This document shows, piece by piece, positions 1-11,386 of a stretch of 64,000 bases of DNA. Position 1 is the stretch's first letter. Each line of letters opens with the position of its first letter. Source of the DNA: Plantago major (taxonomy: Eukaryota > Streptophyta > Magnoliopsida > Lamiales > Plantaginaceae); NCBI GenBank assembly GCA_026545765.1, contig CM048840.1, positions 6,917,765 to 6,981,764 of the forward strand, written 5' to 3'. Both the position numbers and the translations under genes were made by a program. Under the pieces are notes generated by a model. The model saw only the letters and a program-made list of their open reading frames with translations. It had not been told where the DNA came from and made no database searches.

Positions 1-280
1 TTACAACTCTTAATAAGAGACGCAAATTGCAAAGGGGTCGCAAAAGGCGTGTGTTGTATTTTCAGTTGAGGTACAAATTAAGAGCATAATTTTAAAATTA
101 CGACTCGAATTAGTAGCCGTACTTATTTACCTTGTTTGAGTGAATTTTAAGGGTTTTTTTTTAGTTCATTTTTACGACTCTTATAAAGAGTCGTAAAATT
201 TATGAGTCGTATTATATTAAATTTCTTGTTGTGCCTATCGTAAAATTTATGAGTCGTATTATATTAAATTTCTTGTAGTG
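1..280 (+). mobile_element. CACTA (En/Spm) transposon 3' terminal fragment
   Basis: The stretch is full of short subterminal words of the type gactcNtataaagagtc / gagtcgtaa. It ends in TTTCTTGTAGTG, the reverse complement of the CACTACAAGAAA terminus typical of plant CACTA elements. The last 47 bp are present twice: one copy ends in TTGTTGTG at 233 and the next in TTGTAGTG at 280, and both are followed by cctatcg. The body of the element lies outside the window, so no transposase is visible. Confidence 0.65.
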
Positions 281-836
281 CCTATCGAGATTTTCATTTT
301 ATTTTTGTTAATTTTTTAAACTTTGTTTGACTATAAATTAATTTTAGTGGTAATTTTAATTATGAAATTATAATGATTACGGATACATGATAAAATAATT
401 TAATTTATTTTAATTATAATTTAGAATTAATTTATAGGCAAACATTCATTTCATCTCTTCTTTGTGTTGATTACAATTCCTTCTTCTTTGTGTGATTATT
501 ATTGCTTTCCTTACCTTTTCCTTTTTCAAGAAGATAACTTTTCCTACTAAATATTGGAAAACATTCATTTCCACCAAAACTTGTCATTTGCGCCTCCCTG
601 ATGTTGATTACAACGATAATAACTGCCACGCATCCTCTGATCTTGACCAATGCATGAATCACAACTAACTTAACTGTACAAATTTCCAATCACCACTCAT
701 CAACATCCCATGTGGTTTTCCTACCCTAGGATAACCTCTACTCACTTGTCTCCCTATAATCGAATAGCTATATGCCACACACAGTTGATCTTAGAGGACT
801 TAACCCAACGCCCATATGTAGGATGTCGGGTGGGAA
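281..836. other. AT-rich spacer, no gene seen
   Basis: Only short ORFs without recognisable domains are present. The right end carries GGTGGGAA (829-836), the left target-site copy of the adjoining hAT element. Confidence 0.5.
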
Positions 837-1172
837 CGGACGAAGCCAGAAATTTTAAGTACCTGGGGCTCGATTTGAAATATATAATGTATTTTATAAA
901 TTTACAAATTTAATTTTTCAAATAGATTACATATTAAGCAAGTCATGATTAATTTAGTCAAATGATGATGGAATACAACATTTAACATCAACAAAAATCA
1001 TATTTGGTGGGGCTCAACTTCAATTTACTTTGAAAAACACCAATATAGACCTTTATTTTCATTTTTTTTCTCAAGTAAACATGTAAAAAAAAAAAAAAAA
1101 TCTTCAATAAAGATGGGGAGGGTGGGGCTAAAGCCCTGAGCCCCACCCATGGACTTTTTACCTTCGCCCCTG
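837..1172. mobile_element. non-autonomous hAT element, 336 bp
   Basis: It is flanked by an exact 8-bp duplication GGTGGGAA (829-836 and 1173-1180). The left end reads CGGACGAAGCCAG and the right end, reverse complemented, CAGGGGCGAAGG, an imperfect inverted repeat of the CAGGGGCG type common in plant hAT elements. It has no coding capacity. Confidence 0.7.
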
Positions 1173-1180
1173 GGTGGGAA

Positions 1181-2297
1181 TGATGTTGTGGGAGGGAGCA
1201 TTTTGAAGTTTTTCGGTGCAGTCACAATTGAATATATGATACAATTGAAAATTCATACTTGTTAATATGCGAGGACATTATGAGTGATTATCCTTCGGGG
1301 GTGGGGTGAGTACACCATGAGTAATTTCTTTAGCTTAAATGATACGAAATGATTGGTTAGAGAATGCGATGTTACAAACTGTATCAGAACGGAACGATCT
1401 CCAAAATTCCAGGTAAGTGTGGTGATTATCCTTCGGGGGGTGGGGTGATTGTAACACTCATAAAGTTTAATGAAGTTGATATTGTTACTCGTACCAACGA
1501 GGAGTATCTATGTTTTCGGAGATCTTCCATAAGAATTTAAAAGTTAAACGTGTTTGTTTATTAACAATATAATATGGTTGACCCACTGAGAAACTTCTTT
1601 ACATTTTAGTGTACCATGAATAAATACAATTTTATGGATAGTATTTTTTGGCACTCAACGCATTTGCAGTTACCAAACTTTCTCTCGGTATTTCTTTAGA
1701 TTTAGTATTCATATTTTAAAATCAATAAAATAACCATAAAAACATCAAAACATTTAAGTATTTATTCCCACATTAATTCACTAACACAACCTACATAACA
1801 ATCTTATAACCAAATAATCCAATCACAAACACAATTTTTCAAAATTCAATCACCGCAATCCACTTAATATTAGACCCTTAATATTAATCCAAAACACACT
1901 TGTACAGTCCAATTTTTCCAACTATATAGCAAACATCATCCGAATCATTGGTCATCCAATCAATTCTATTAAGGTAATACTTTATCGGATGAAGTAATGG
2001 ATGCGGTTAATATTACTTTCTATATTACTCCTCATTACTCAATCTTGTCCTATACCAACGGTTTACAGGACCAGTATGGTCTTACCTATTAATACTTCAA
2101 CTAATTAGTCAAACGATACCTTTCTACTAGATCTACCATGCTCTGGCCATCCCCATTATTCCCGACCCCCCACTCTTTCGGTAGCTTTTTCATATCAACT
2201 ATTTACCGTTGGTTTGACATACTACTCCTTGGTTGAGGATTTGTTATCTCCATCTGAACATAACTGAACTGAATTTATGTGTAGTATAAAAAATAAC
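1181..2297. other. spacer, no gene seen
   Basis: Two near-identical words, gattatccttcggggg-tggggtga, occur at about 1288 and 1426, a small local duplication. No ORF with a recognisable domain is seen on either strand. Confidence 0.45.
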
Positions 2298-3160
2298 TAT
2301 TGTAGTATTAATATAAAGGACTAGATTTCACAACTTTTTACAAGTTTGAGCTTTTAGATGAAACGGAATTTACCAACAACTAAGCAAATTGGCTCACTCC
2401 CACCTGGGTTTGAATCTTCACATAGACAATCTCCGTCCCATATTAAATTTTCTACTCGAATGGCCTTCCAAAGAGGTTGAATCGGTCACGAGTAGGGGTG
2501 GGAGGAGGGTTCGGGTAATCCCGATCCCGTCCCGACCCTATACAAAAAAATCCCGATAGGGTCGGGTATTTAGGGATTGGATACCCGCAATATAAATTCC
2601 CGAAACTTATATTATATGTTCGGGACGAAATTGGGAAGAAAATTTAATACCCGAAACCCGATAGGGTACCCGAAGAAACTTATATTCTTATAAAAACTAG
2701 TTATGCAATTAGGTCCACCGAGAAGATGATCATATGAGGATAATTTTATCTAGTATTTAACTGGATAATTTTATCTAGTTTTAACAACAAGAATATAAGA
2801 TACTTTTGTATCTAATGTTCATTTAGCGAGTTAATTAGGAGAGTCATTATGTAGCTAACAGTAGCAAAACACATGGTTCATAGTTTTACAATGTTTACAA
2901 ATAGTTTATTTTTATTTATATGAAAATAAATACCCGATAGGGTAATCCGATCCCGATCCGATCTATTACGGGTACCCGCAAAAGATAGGATTGGGATGAA
3001 TAAATTCAAACACAATTACCGATTTTAGATGTTCAATCCGATCCGTCCAAAACCGCCCACCCTAGTCACGAGTGTGGGGAAGTATTGTAGTATTAATACA
3101 AATGACTAGATTTCACAACTCTTTACAAGTTCGAACTTTTAGATAAAATGAAATTTATCA
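2298..3160 (+). mobile_element. TRIM retrotransposon (two 78-bp LTRs), interrupted by a hAT element
   Basis: Two direct repeats of about 78 bp (2298-2375 and 3083-3160) start TATTGTAGTATTAAT and end in TTACCA or TTATCA. They match the LTRs of the cleaner TRIM at 59302-59588. The short internal part (2376-2492, 3073-3082) is also homologous to that copy, for example 'acaatctccgtcccatatta' and 'actcgaatggcct'. Flanking pentamers are ATAAC and ACAAC, a 4-of-5 match as a TSD. A 572-bp hAT element lies inside the internal domain. Confidence 0.65.
2493..3064. mobile_element. non-autonomous hAT element, 572 bp, nested in the TRIM
   Basis: It is bounded by an exact 8-bp duplication GTCACGAG (2485-2492, 3065-3072). 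Termini are TAGGGGTGGG and CCCACCCTA. The subterminal regions are rich in 'cccgatagggt' words on both strands and can fold on themselves. No transposase is present. The TSD rejoins the TRIM internal sequence, which dates this insertion after the TRIM. Confidence 0.75.
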
Positions 3161-3800
3161 ACAACTGAGCAAATCTGAATTGAACTAAACTTATTTATAA
3201 TATAAAAATTAACTAAGCAAATTTAAACTGAAATTAATGATTTTTCAAATGAGGAGAAAAGAGCCTAACTCCCAATATGAACCGCCAAGTTTCCTTTTAT
3301 TATTATACAATCATAATCTAAACTTCTACTAATACTTAAATGGAAACATATGATATTTTAATTTATTCACTACATCTCATAGTCCTTTTTTAAACATACA
3401 CCTCTCATAGTTTATGGTAAAATGTGGAGTTTGGGTTAATGGTGTGGTTTAAATTATTTAAGTTTCAACTTAATTGTTTTTATACAAAAATTCAGTTCAG
3501 TTCAGACGAGGAGAACAAATCCTTAGTGAGGTAAAAACTTTTCATTTATGAATTATGAAGTTTCTAATATGACCAAAAAAATGAAAGTTAGAGATCTATT
3601 AGTGGAACCGATATAGTATTGAATTATATATTATATGCGAGATCAATGCACCTATTAAACATTTTTTTAAATATGGTTTATGACATTATTTTATTGTTGT
3701 ATTTTGTCTTTTTATGGAGGGTTGATTTTATTGTTGATGCAATTAGACGACAAAATGCATGTAAAATGGTGTGGTTGAACTTGGATATGAAAAGAATATG
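3161..3800. other. spacer, no gene seen
   Basis: This is AT-rich sequence with fragments resembling the 'ctgaattgaacttataatata' repeat that also flanks the TRIM on its left. A 79-codon open frame starts at 3619 and runs into the next MITE. It has no recognisable domain and I do not treat it as a gene. Confidence 0.4.
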
Positions 3801-4067
3801 CTCCCTCTCTTCCACAGAAGTTGTCCATGTTACTGTTTATGCACAGGTTTTAAAGTAAATAATATTATAACGATATATGGTACATGTGGGGTTTACTTTA
3901 TGACTTTACTGGTAGTTGGTTTGATTGTTTAAGATACTTTTTGACTTTTTTAGGAGTAGTAGAGGATATAAAATTATATAATTATTACTAAAATGACAAA
4001 GAAATGAAAGTGAACGACTCTACTGGTACGTCTAAAATGGTAAAAATGAACAACTTGTATGAGGGAG
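3801..4067. mobile_element. Stowaway-like (Tc1/mariner) MITE, 267 bp
   Basis: The left end is CTCCCTCTCTTCCACAGAAG and the right end, reverse complemented, is CTCCCTCATACAAG. The following bases agree imperfectly with the family consensus CTCCCTCCGTCC. A TA follows the right end, while the left flank has changed to TG. There is no coding capacity. Confidence 0.5.
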
Positions 4068-5980
4068 TATAGAATTGGGGGTTGCATTAATTACATAGAC
4101 TAGAGAATGTTCATATATCTTGAGAAAAGAAAGGCAAGAAAGAAAATCTATGGAGGAGTACTGGTACCACACACGTGGAGCTGACTGTGAGAGAGATAAA
4201 AAGAGGGAGAAGGGGAGCAGCTTCATTCATCTACGCATGCCATTGCGCCGCTGCTTTCTCTTGATTTGCTATGTTTGGGAGATTTACTATGTTATTAGCG
4301 TCTCTGATTAAATAATAAATCTCAATAAATTAATAATTACGTTTTGGTTCAAAATTTTATTGTTGTGCTCACTGAATGATTAAACCAAACAGGCTTTAAG
4401 TAAAAAAATTAAAAATTATACTTTATATCATTTTAAATTATTATTTAAAAAAAAAAATTGGACGCTTTATGGCAGACTCCGCTAATAATGTTTGTTTCAT
4501 TAGTTTAAACATCACCGATGTTAGTTTCACTAGTTTCATCACTAAATGTATTAATTTCAAAAGTTAGTTTCAACATTAACGATGTTAGTTTCACTAAGAT
4601 TACAATCGACATGTGTGTAAGTTTCAACATTAAGTATTAGTTTCAATGTTGATTTAATTGGTTTCATGTGAAAGCAAGCTGGATAGTTTCATTGGTAAAA
4701 AAATAAAAATGAAACTTTATATCATTTTAAATTACTATTAAAAAATTAAATTGTAGGCCTTCTGTCAGAGCTTCTATTAATGGCGGATGCGGAGCAGAAG
4801 CTCCGCCACTAATGGCAGAGCCTCTGTTCCACCAATTTTATTATTTTTAAAGAAACTTTAAGGTCTGTTTGGTTTCTTTTGGAAAATGAGTTTGGTCAAC
4901 TAAAAAATGAACCTAAATGTAATTGTTTGTCATTAATTGTTTATATCCGTAATTTTCAGTTTATGGTGGTTAATTTTGAGAACGCCCTTCATATGAGGGT
5001 ATGAAAAAGTAACAATCTTGCTATGTTATGTTATACTACTTCCCCCTTTTGTTCTTTTCCTTGTTTCCTTCGATGTAACCGTCGGTTGCTCAAGGTGGTT
5101 AGAAATCAACTTGTATAGTGAAACAAAATATGGATGTGAACCTGTGCACTCGGTGCCTTGGTTAAAATAGATGAGTAATATCATATTGGATACATGTTAA
5201 ATTTTCACGGATGTGGATTTTCGTAATTTTGATTTTGAGTATGTCGTGGATTAACATTTATGTCATTCATACCTTACATGGTTTGCAATTTCAGTCTATT
5301 ACTTGAGCTCGTGAGTTTTATTTAGTGCGCAACACTTTGAATGGTAGTGAGTATAGGTCCACAATGTCATACAAAATATAATAAAATAATATTGATGTGT
5401 GTCATTAGTTTGTAAAATTAATATAAAAGTCATGATTTTGATGAATATTAAGAAATACTATATGGAGTATTTGTTATTTAGAATGTTCCACAGGTTCACC
5501 TCATATACACCGATATGAAATTGATTTCATTTTGTTCAAGTATATCAACATCCTGTCTTACAAGGTCACCACAGCAACTGGACTTTGTAAAACCCACAAA
5601 AGCTCAACTATACATTCATTTTTATTTATCTACCTAATATTTCTCTATCTCTGTACTTAAAAAAAAAAAAATTACACTAACAATATTAAACCAATGATAC
5701 AAATTTAAAACATATCAAATAAACTTAAGAATATAAAAACTCATAAAACTTCTTTCTTATACAGATTAACTTACTCTTACATAACCTATGTAACTAATCC
5801 TATAATACATGTAAATACTATCCAAACAACCGCAACAATACAGTAAATAAAGTATGAGAGAGTGACTAAATTATGAGATATATTTCATTTATGACATGAT
5901 AAGTTTAGAATGAGACATAACCCAAACAAAAAAAAAAAAAAATGAGAGTTTGAGATTGAAACATAATTTGTATTAATAAC
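4068..5980. other. repeat-derived spacer, no gene seen
   Basis: Two direct repeats around 'actttatatcattttaaatta' (about 4420-4460 and 4711-4745) flank a stretch made of recurrent 'tagtttca(a)c' words (about 4487-4690). This suggests an old short retroelement or satellite piece. 'aaccaaacaggc' at 4383 and 'ggtctgtttggtttc' at 4862 resemble Tourist or hAT MITE ends but cannot be paired. The rest is AT-rich without coding signal. Confidence 0.4.
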
Positions 5981-6314
5981 TATTAAGATGGGTCATCATC
6001 CCCTTAAAAGGCCTTATTAAGGGGAGAATGTTATCCACCTTATATGTTGTTGGCATGATTTATTCACAAGTGATGTGGGTGTAATATTCTAACACGCCTC
6101 ACGTAAATGCATTAATGATTTCTACACTTAGAATAATAGCCTTTAGGCAATGATTGTCATTACATTTGGACACCCATCATCAACTTTGGACTTCTCTGAT
6201 ACCATATTAAGATGGATCATCATCCCTTTAAAAGTCTTTATTAAGGGGAGAAGGTTATCCAATTTATATGTTGTTGGCATGATCTATTCACAAGTGATGT
6301 GAGATATTTTAACA
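5981..6314 (-). mobile_element. TRIM-like retrotransposon, minus orientation
   Basis: Direct repeats at 5981-6094 and 6205-6314 both begin tattaagatgg and end in taaca on the plus strand. On the minus strand the LTR therefore starts TGTTA. The plus strand reads ctctgatacca at 6194-6204, that is TGGTATCAGAG on the minus strand, the usual initiator-Met tRNA primer site, directly after the LTR. The internal domain is only about 110 bp. Flanking pentamers ATAAC and ACAAC match at 4 of 5 positions. No ORF is present. Confidence 0.6.
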
Positions 6315-7613
6315 ACAACATCCGTGTCGACACATGAATTCGAAATCGGGACGGAGTCATGATACGATTCATCCATTGGTGAATGTCATTGATTAACAAA
6401 CAAGACACATAGGGGACCACAAAGCCACAACCATTTTTCCTTGTAGTAGGACCCAATTCCTCCTAGGACACTAGTCAGTTACACGTGTTTTCCACATCAG
6501 CCCTGACGTTACAATTCTACAACAAGAAACTAGAAGTACTGACTTTAGTCGGTCGGTTGGGTTGTTATGTTGATTTATTTTATTATGCTACCTCGGTTCC
6601 GGTTTCAAATTTCAACGGTCTCAGAAACTAGTTTTACAATAAAATTAATAAAGTAGGAGAGAATTAGTGATAAATTATAGAATATGGTGAATAAAATATA
6701 AAATATATTGAATAAAGTGTTATAAATAATGAATAAAGTATGAAAAAGATTTTTTATATAAGAAATGAGAAGTTGAAATTGTGACGTCCCAAATAATATG
6801 CGGGAAATTAAATTCGGGGGACAAGTGAGTAATGTTTATTTATAATATCCAATACAAACTCCAAAATCCAAAATCCAAATCCTATCCACCGCGCTTTTCC
6901 TTTCCTTCTTCTTCATTGTCTTGTTTGACCAAATAATAATATTTATAATAATCATCAATTACTATTATTCTTTATTACCATTACATGCGATAAATGGTGT
7001 GTTATCCTTGATTTGATATTGTGGGGTCTACACCCCTGATTTTACCGATCATCTGGTATGTTTGGTGATGTTGATCAATACGTTCCATGAAAATGAGACA
7101 TCTGATTATTCATTACGAGATAAATATGGCGGAGTCACATATCCAAATATCATGTGCTTAAACATGAGAGGTTATGTTGAAAATGGCCTATCATCTATAC
7201 CAAAAAATATATGGACTGTAAGTCAAGGATTGAAATGTAGGTTTAATTCAAATTAAAGTATTATGCATATTTAAAATATAAATTTAAGTGTGAATATTTG
7301 ACATAAATTACCATAAATATAAGGTGAAAGTAAGGAATTGAGTGTAACTGAAGAAACTATTATTTCAAGTAAGTGCTTTTGCCCTTGGAAACAAACAGAC
7401 GACTTTGCTCTCATCCGATATACATGTACTCACTGGTCCCTACGTTCATTAGAAGCTTAACAATTTTTCATTTATATATTTCACTCAAAATTTTAATTTA
7501 TGTAAATCAACTGTCCCCACTTATCGATTTTTTAATCACACTTTTTCATCTAATTATTATTTTATCAAAAAATCATTTTTCTTAACCATTCACCTTAAAA
7601 TTTGTGTCAGTTT
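6315..7613. other. spacer, no gene seen
   Basis: ORFs of 60-70 codons at 7062-7256 and 7373-7585 have no recognisable domain and simple AT-driven composition. The piece 'tactcactggtccctacgttcat' near 7427 resembles one Stowaway terminus without a visible partner. Confidence 0.4.
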
Positions 7614-7873
7614 TGTAACGGTCCAGAATTGTGCACTTTTCTTTCCAGAAATCCATCAATAAGAACTCGAAGGTTAAGCATGCTTGTTCTGGAGCAGTTT
7701 TATGATGGATGAAAAGCTTGAAAGTCTCTTGGTGACGCACGATTTAGGACGACATGCGTGGGAAATGACATAAGTTGGTATGGTGGGACAAACATATCAC
7801 CAAGATAACAATCCGGGAGTAGTCGCACTTCCAAAAGGTCAGGTATGGGGCCACAAGGGGGCATGGGGTTACA
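7614..7873 (+). mobile_element. Cassandra-type TRIM solo LTR with 5S-rRNA-like core
   Basis: The 260-bp unit starts TGTAACGGTCCAGAAT and ends GGGGTTACA, the ends expected of Cassandra LTRs. Inside, about 7661-7715, is a 5S-rRNA-like block: 'aggttaagcatgcttg' matches the 5S A-box region (AAGTTAAGCGTGCTTG) and 'gatggatgaaaag' corresponds to the C-box region (GATGGGTGACC). Flanking pentamers are AGTTT and AATTT. No second LTR or primer site is nearby, so this is a solo LTR. The polymerase III boxes carry substitutions. Confidence 0.65.
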
Positions 7874-8620
7874 AATTTAATTAGTGAATTGATCAGGCAG
7901 TAAATTTTTTATATCTATGTCAGTGAGGCTTAGTTCAATTTGTTAAACTGAAGTACTATAACCTCAGGAGTTATCAATACTCGTTGCGCGTGGATTTATA
8001 TTCCAGTGAATTATAGCTTTAGTGAATTGATTGATGAATATGTAATGATTGATAAATTGAACGATGTATCAGTTGAATTGATTCAATATGATTGTAATAC
8101 CGATAATCTAAATAATTTTTTTATTTAAAGTAGTACAATAAACCACAACTTTCACTACAAAAAATTCAATTTAATTTCAATCACATCCGTTTTATACAAT
8201 ATGTTCAATTATACTATACATGGTGTACACGTATTGCTCTTTAAGTAGGAGCTGTAAGGTTCGAATTACGCTATAAGGTGATTTTATCCATTTTATTCGT
8301 CATTTGTATTTTTTTTTTTTTTTTTACCTTTTCAATTGCTAATTTATCAGTAATAGGCATTTATAAGGTGAATATATAAATGGAATATAAATATCCTCAC
8401 CTGGTCTTTCCATGTTCTACTATATCGATAACAACTCCAAAATATATTTGGTCTCGTGGCCCCCAATTTGACCAACTAATTCATTATTCATCCAATCCAA
8501 CGGCAATTTACATTTCATCTTTTAAAACCAATTAGCACCATTGCAAATGTTACATGTGTATCCTAGGCATCTCACAACAAATTCTGGTACAAAATTAATT
8601 GTAACTTTCACAAAATATCA
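7874..8620. other. spacer, no gene seen
   Basis: AT-rich, with a T17 run near 8311-8327. No coding signal was recognised. Confidence 0.4.
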
Positions 8621-8835
8621 CTCCCTACGTACCGCAGAACTTTATACATTATTAAAAAAAAGCTACCCCCACACTCAACAAATAATAAACAATGCCAACT
8701 TTACACTCAAATTATGCATTTTGCCACTAAAATTACACTTTTTTTTCACATTTTATATATTCTATTATTACTTTAACTTTGCGCATAAAACTGCACGCTA
8801 AACCTAATGTATGAAGTTCTCCGGGACGGAGGGAG
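8621..8835. mobile_element. Stowaway-like (Tc1/mariner) MITE, 215 bp
   Basis: The left end is CTCCCTACGTACCGCAGAAC and the right end, reverse complemented, is CTCCCTCCGTCCCGGAGAAC. Both continue into 'ttNatacatt', giving an inverted repeat of about 30 bp. A TA follows the right end. There is no coding capacity; open frames inside are chance. Confidence 0.7.
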
Positions 8836-11386
8836 TAACATGTTTTGACACTGATGGGCTTCAAACAGAAAACAAAAAACGATAATAGGACGAATGTATC
8901 CATGAAGGATTGCGTTAGTTGGTTAAAATAGATAATTAATACTATCATCTTATAGTTACATTATGTGTATAATTAATCTTATCTTAGTAGTTGGTTAAGA
9001 TTTGTGGTCTGGTCTTTTTGACCCTAGACTATCACACTTTATGCGGATTTAACTTGCCTTTATATAAGCTTTCATAACTTATGCAACTAAAGCCTCTCTA
9101 AATCTCTAATTCACTATTCACCGATTTTCTTATTTGTGATGCAATAAAAAACTCCGTTAATTCACTATCTCACTCACATAAAATCGAGTTATATATTATT
9201 AATTTATTAAAGGTATGTTAAAAAAACCATGTTAAAGTCTTATGCCAAATAGCATATCAATAACTCACATTAATCAATACTCTTTCCCTGGAGCGACAGG
9301 GCAGTAACACATTAAATTTGATTATAAATAAATAAGTAATTTATTTAGATTAATAAAATTTTATGAATCCGACATTAGCTTATAGAGGTGGTATCATAAT
9401 GTCAGGGTTTTTATCTTGCTCAATATATACCTAGAGTGCATATCAAACAAGCGGTGTTTGTTTCTTGTGCAAGCGTCGAGGTGCATCTTGTAGATACTTG
9501 TCTCTTTTTCTTCATCACCACAGAACTTGTACTAAACTTGAAAATCTGACAATTAGTAGTGAAGTGAAATATTGGGTGTTTCATGTTTGCAACATTTTAT
9601 CATACTAATTATTTTCCTGTTTGCATTTGTTGCAACGGCACCCTTCACGGTTGGTTAGATAAAATGAATGTTAAGACACTATATGGTATTGCAATTTTTT
9701 ACTCCATCTAGGCTCTAAATTGAAGCTTGGCCGTTATTATTGTATCTGGAGATATACAAGAAGAGTTAGGTCTTTGACTCCTGATTATATCTCAATCCTA
9801 CTTCCTGAGTAGTCATAGATAACATGACCCCTTTGACTTGCATTGAACAATGAAAATTAAGTTTGTATTGATAATAAGTATGCAATAAATCTGGTCTAGG
9901 ACGATTTGAGTGATATATACATACCAACCGAATATTTAGAGATAACATGACCATATACATGCGGACAAAAATCTTATCTGATTAATGTCCCTAGCTCGTC
10001 TTAATCGAAGAGACAACACAAGAAGACCAAGCAAATTTATCTAGGTGTATTGTTTGCTCAAACGCACACTATACAAATTGTCTTTAGGTTAACTCCAGCT
10101 TTATTTAATTTGTCCCCTTCAGCATCAATGGACTGTATTTCCAAATTCTTTAGAATGTTTTTTTTCCCGTTATAATGTATCAGAGTTTACAATGCCAAGA
10201 ACTACACGTAATAAGCTAGGCGGAAAAGATAAATTCAATTTTCAATAATGTTTATATATGTATACGAACTTTATTTAAAGAAAAATTTAGGCGACTTCAT
10301 TTTCAATTCTTGTTTAAAGAAATATTTATGCTCAGAAAGATTAATTAGTCGGATGCCATGATTCAGATTAGTCTCGTCGAAACTTGGTTTTCTTAAAAAG
10401 TAAAACATATGTTTGAACAAGAATTTACGTGAGTTAAAAGGTTAATGATAAATGTATGTAATATAGTAAAAGAATGAGCTAACGGTTGGTTGCATTTTGG
10501 AGTTGGAATGATATTGGTCGATTTATAGGGAAACAGAACACCGAACACTTAGACCAGAATTGCGGAATCTTTTCATGCCCAAATATGAAGTCTCACGTCA
10601 TTTCTCACACATGTCGGTATGCAGAAACACCTGTTTGCAGTACTTTTCATACCCCAACCCCTAGGATCAGATTTTGCCACACGATTTATAAAATTGGCTA
10701 GTAGTATTACTTTTTGAACGATACCAGTAGAGTATAAATTATAAGACATAACATCACTAATTGATCGATTTCTTATAGATTGTTATGGTTGATTATAGAC
10801 TGATATTCGAATGATATATGATCCCACATAAAAACACACGTCTTTCCAAGTACACTTTTTATCTACTTGTACACGCATTGAAAAACTTCCTAGTAAGTCA
10901 ACCATCTTAAAATTGACCCGGAACAAGTATGCTCGGATATGAAGTTACTTCGAAACAATTTTTTCCCTCAATAATCTATTACCATGAGAGAGAGAGAGAG
11001 AGAGAGAGAGTTACTCCATTCAAGTGGAAAGTAGATAAACAAACAAATATTTTTGACAAAACTCAAACTCAAATTGAGAAATCTCAACTTGAATCGGTAA
11101 TAGTATCATTTCTTTTAATCATAAACAATTGAAAAATGCATCTGAACTGGTAGGATTTCTCTCATCTTAGAAAAAAATCTCAGACTTGTTACTTTTAGCT
11201 TTGTGATCCCCAAATTAAGATTCATTCAACAATTTGACAAAAGAGGAAAAGTGCTCATAATTGAAAAGATAGGCAGACGGTTAATTTTTTAATTCGACGG
11301 ACCGACAGATGACCATACATCAATAAAGACAATCTTAGCAACAGGAGCAGTTTCCCGGGATAAAAGAGCGGATTTGGTTAACATGT
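8836..11386. other. spacer, no gene seen
   Basis: A (GA)n microsatellite occupies 10986-11010. ORFs at 9766-9960 (minus), 10486-10701 and 10929-11132 (plus) are 64-71 codons, without recognisable domains. The last one reads through the microsatellite. Nothing else is supported. Confidence 0.4.

Noticed and set aside
4383..4876. Tourist/hAT MITE ends facing each other (aaccaaacagg / ggtctgtttggtt)
   Set aside because: The orientation is outward rather than inward and no target duplication pairs them.
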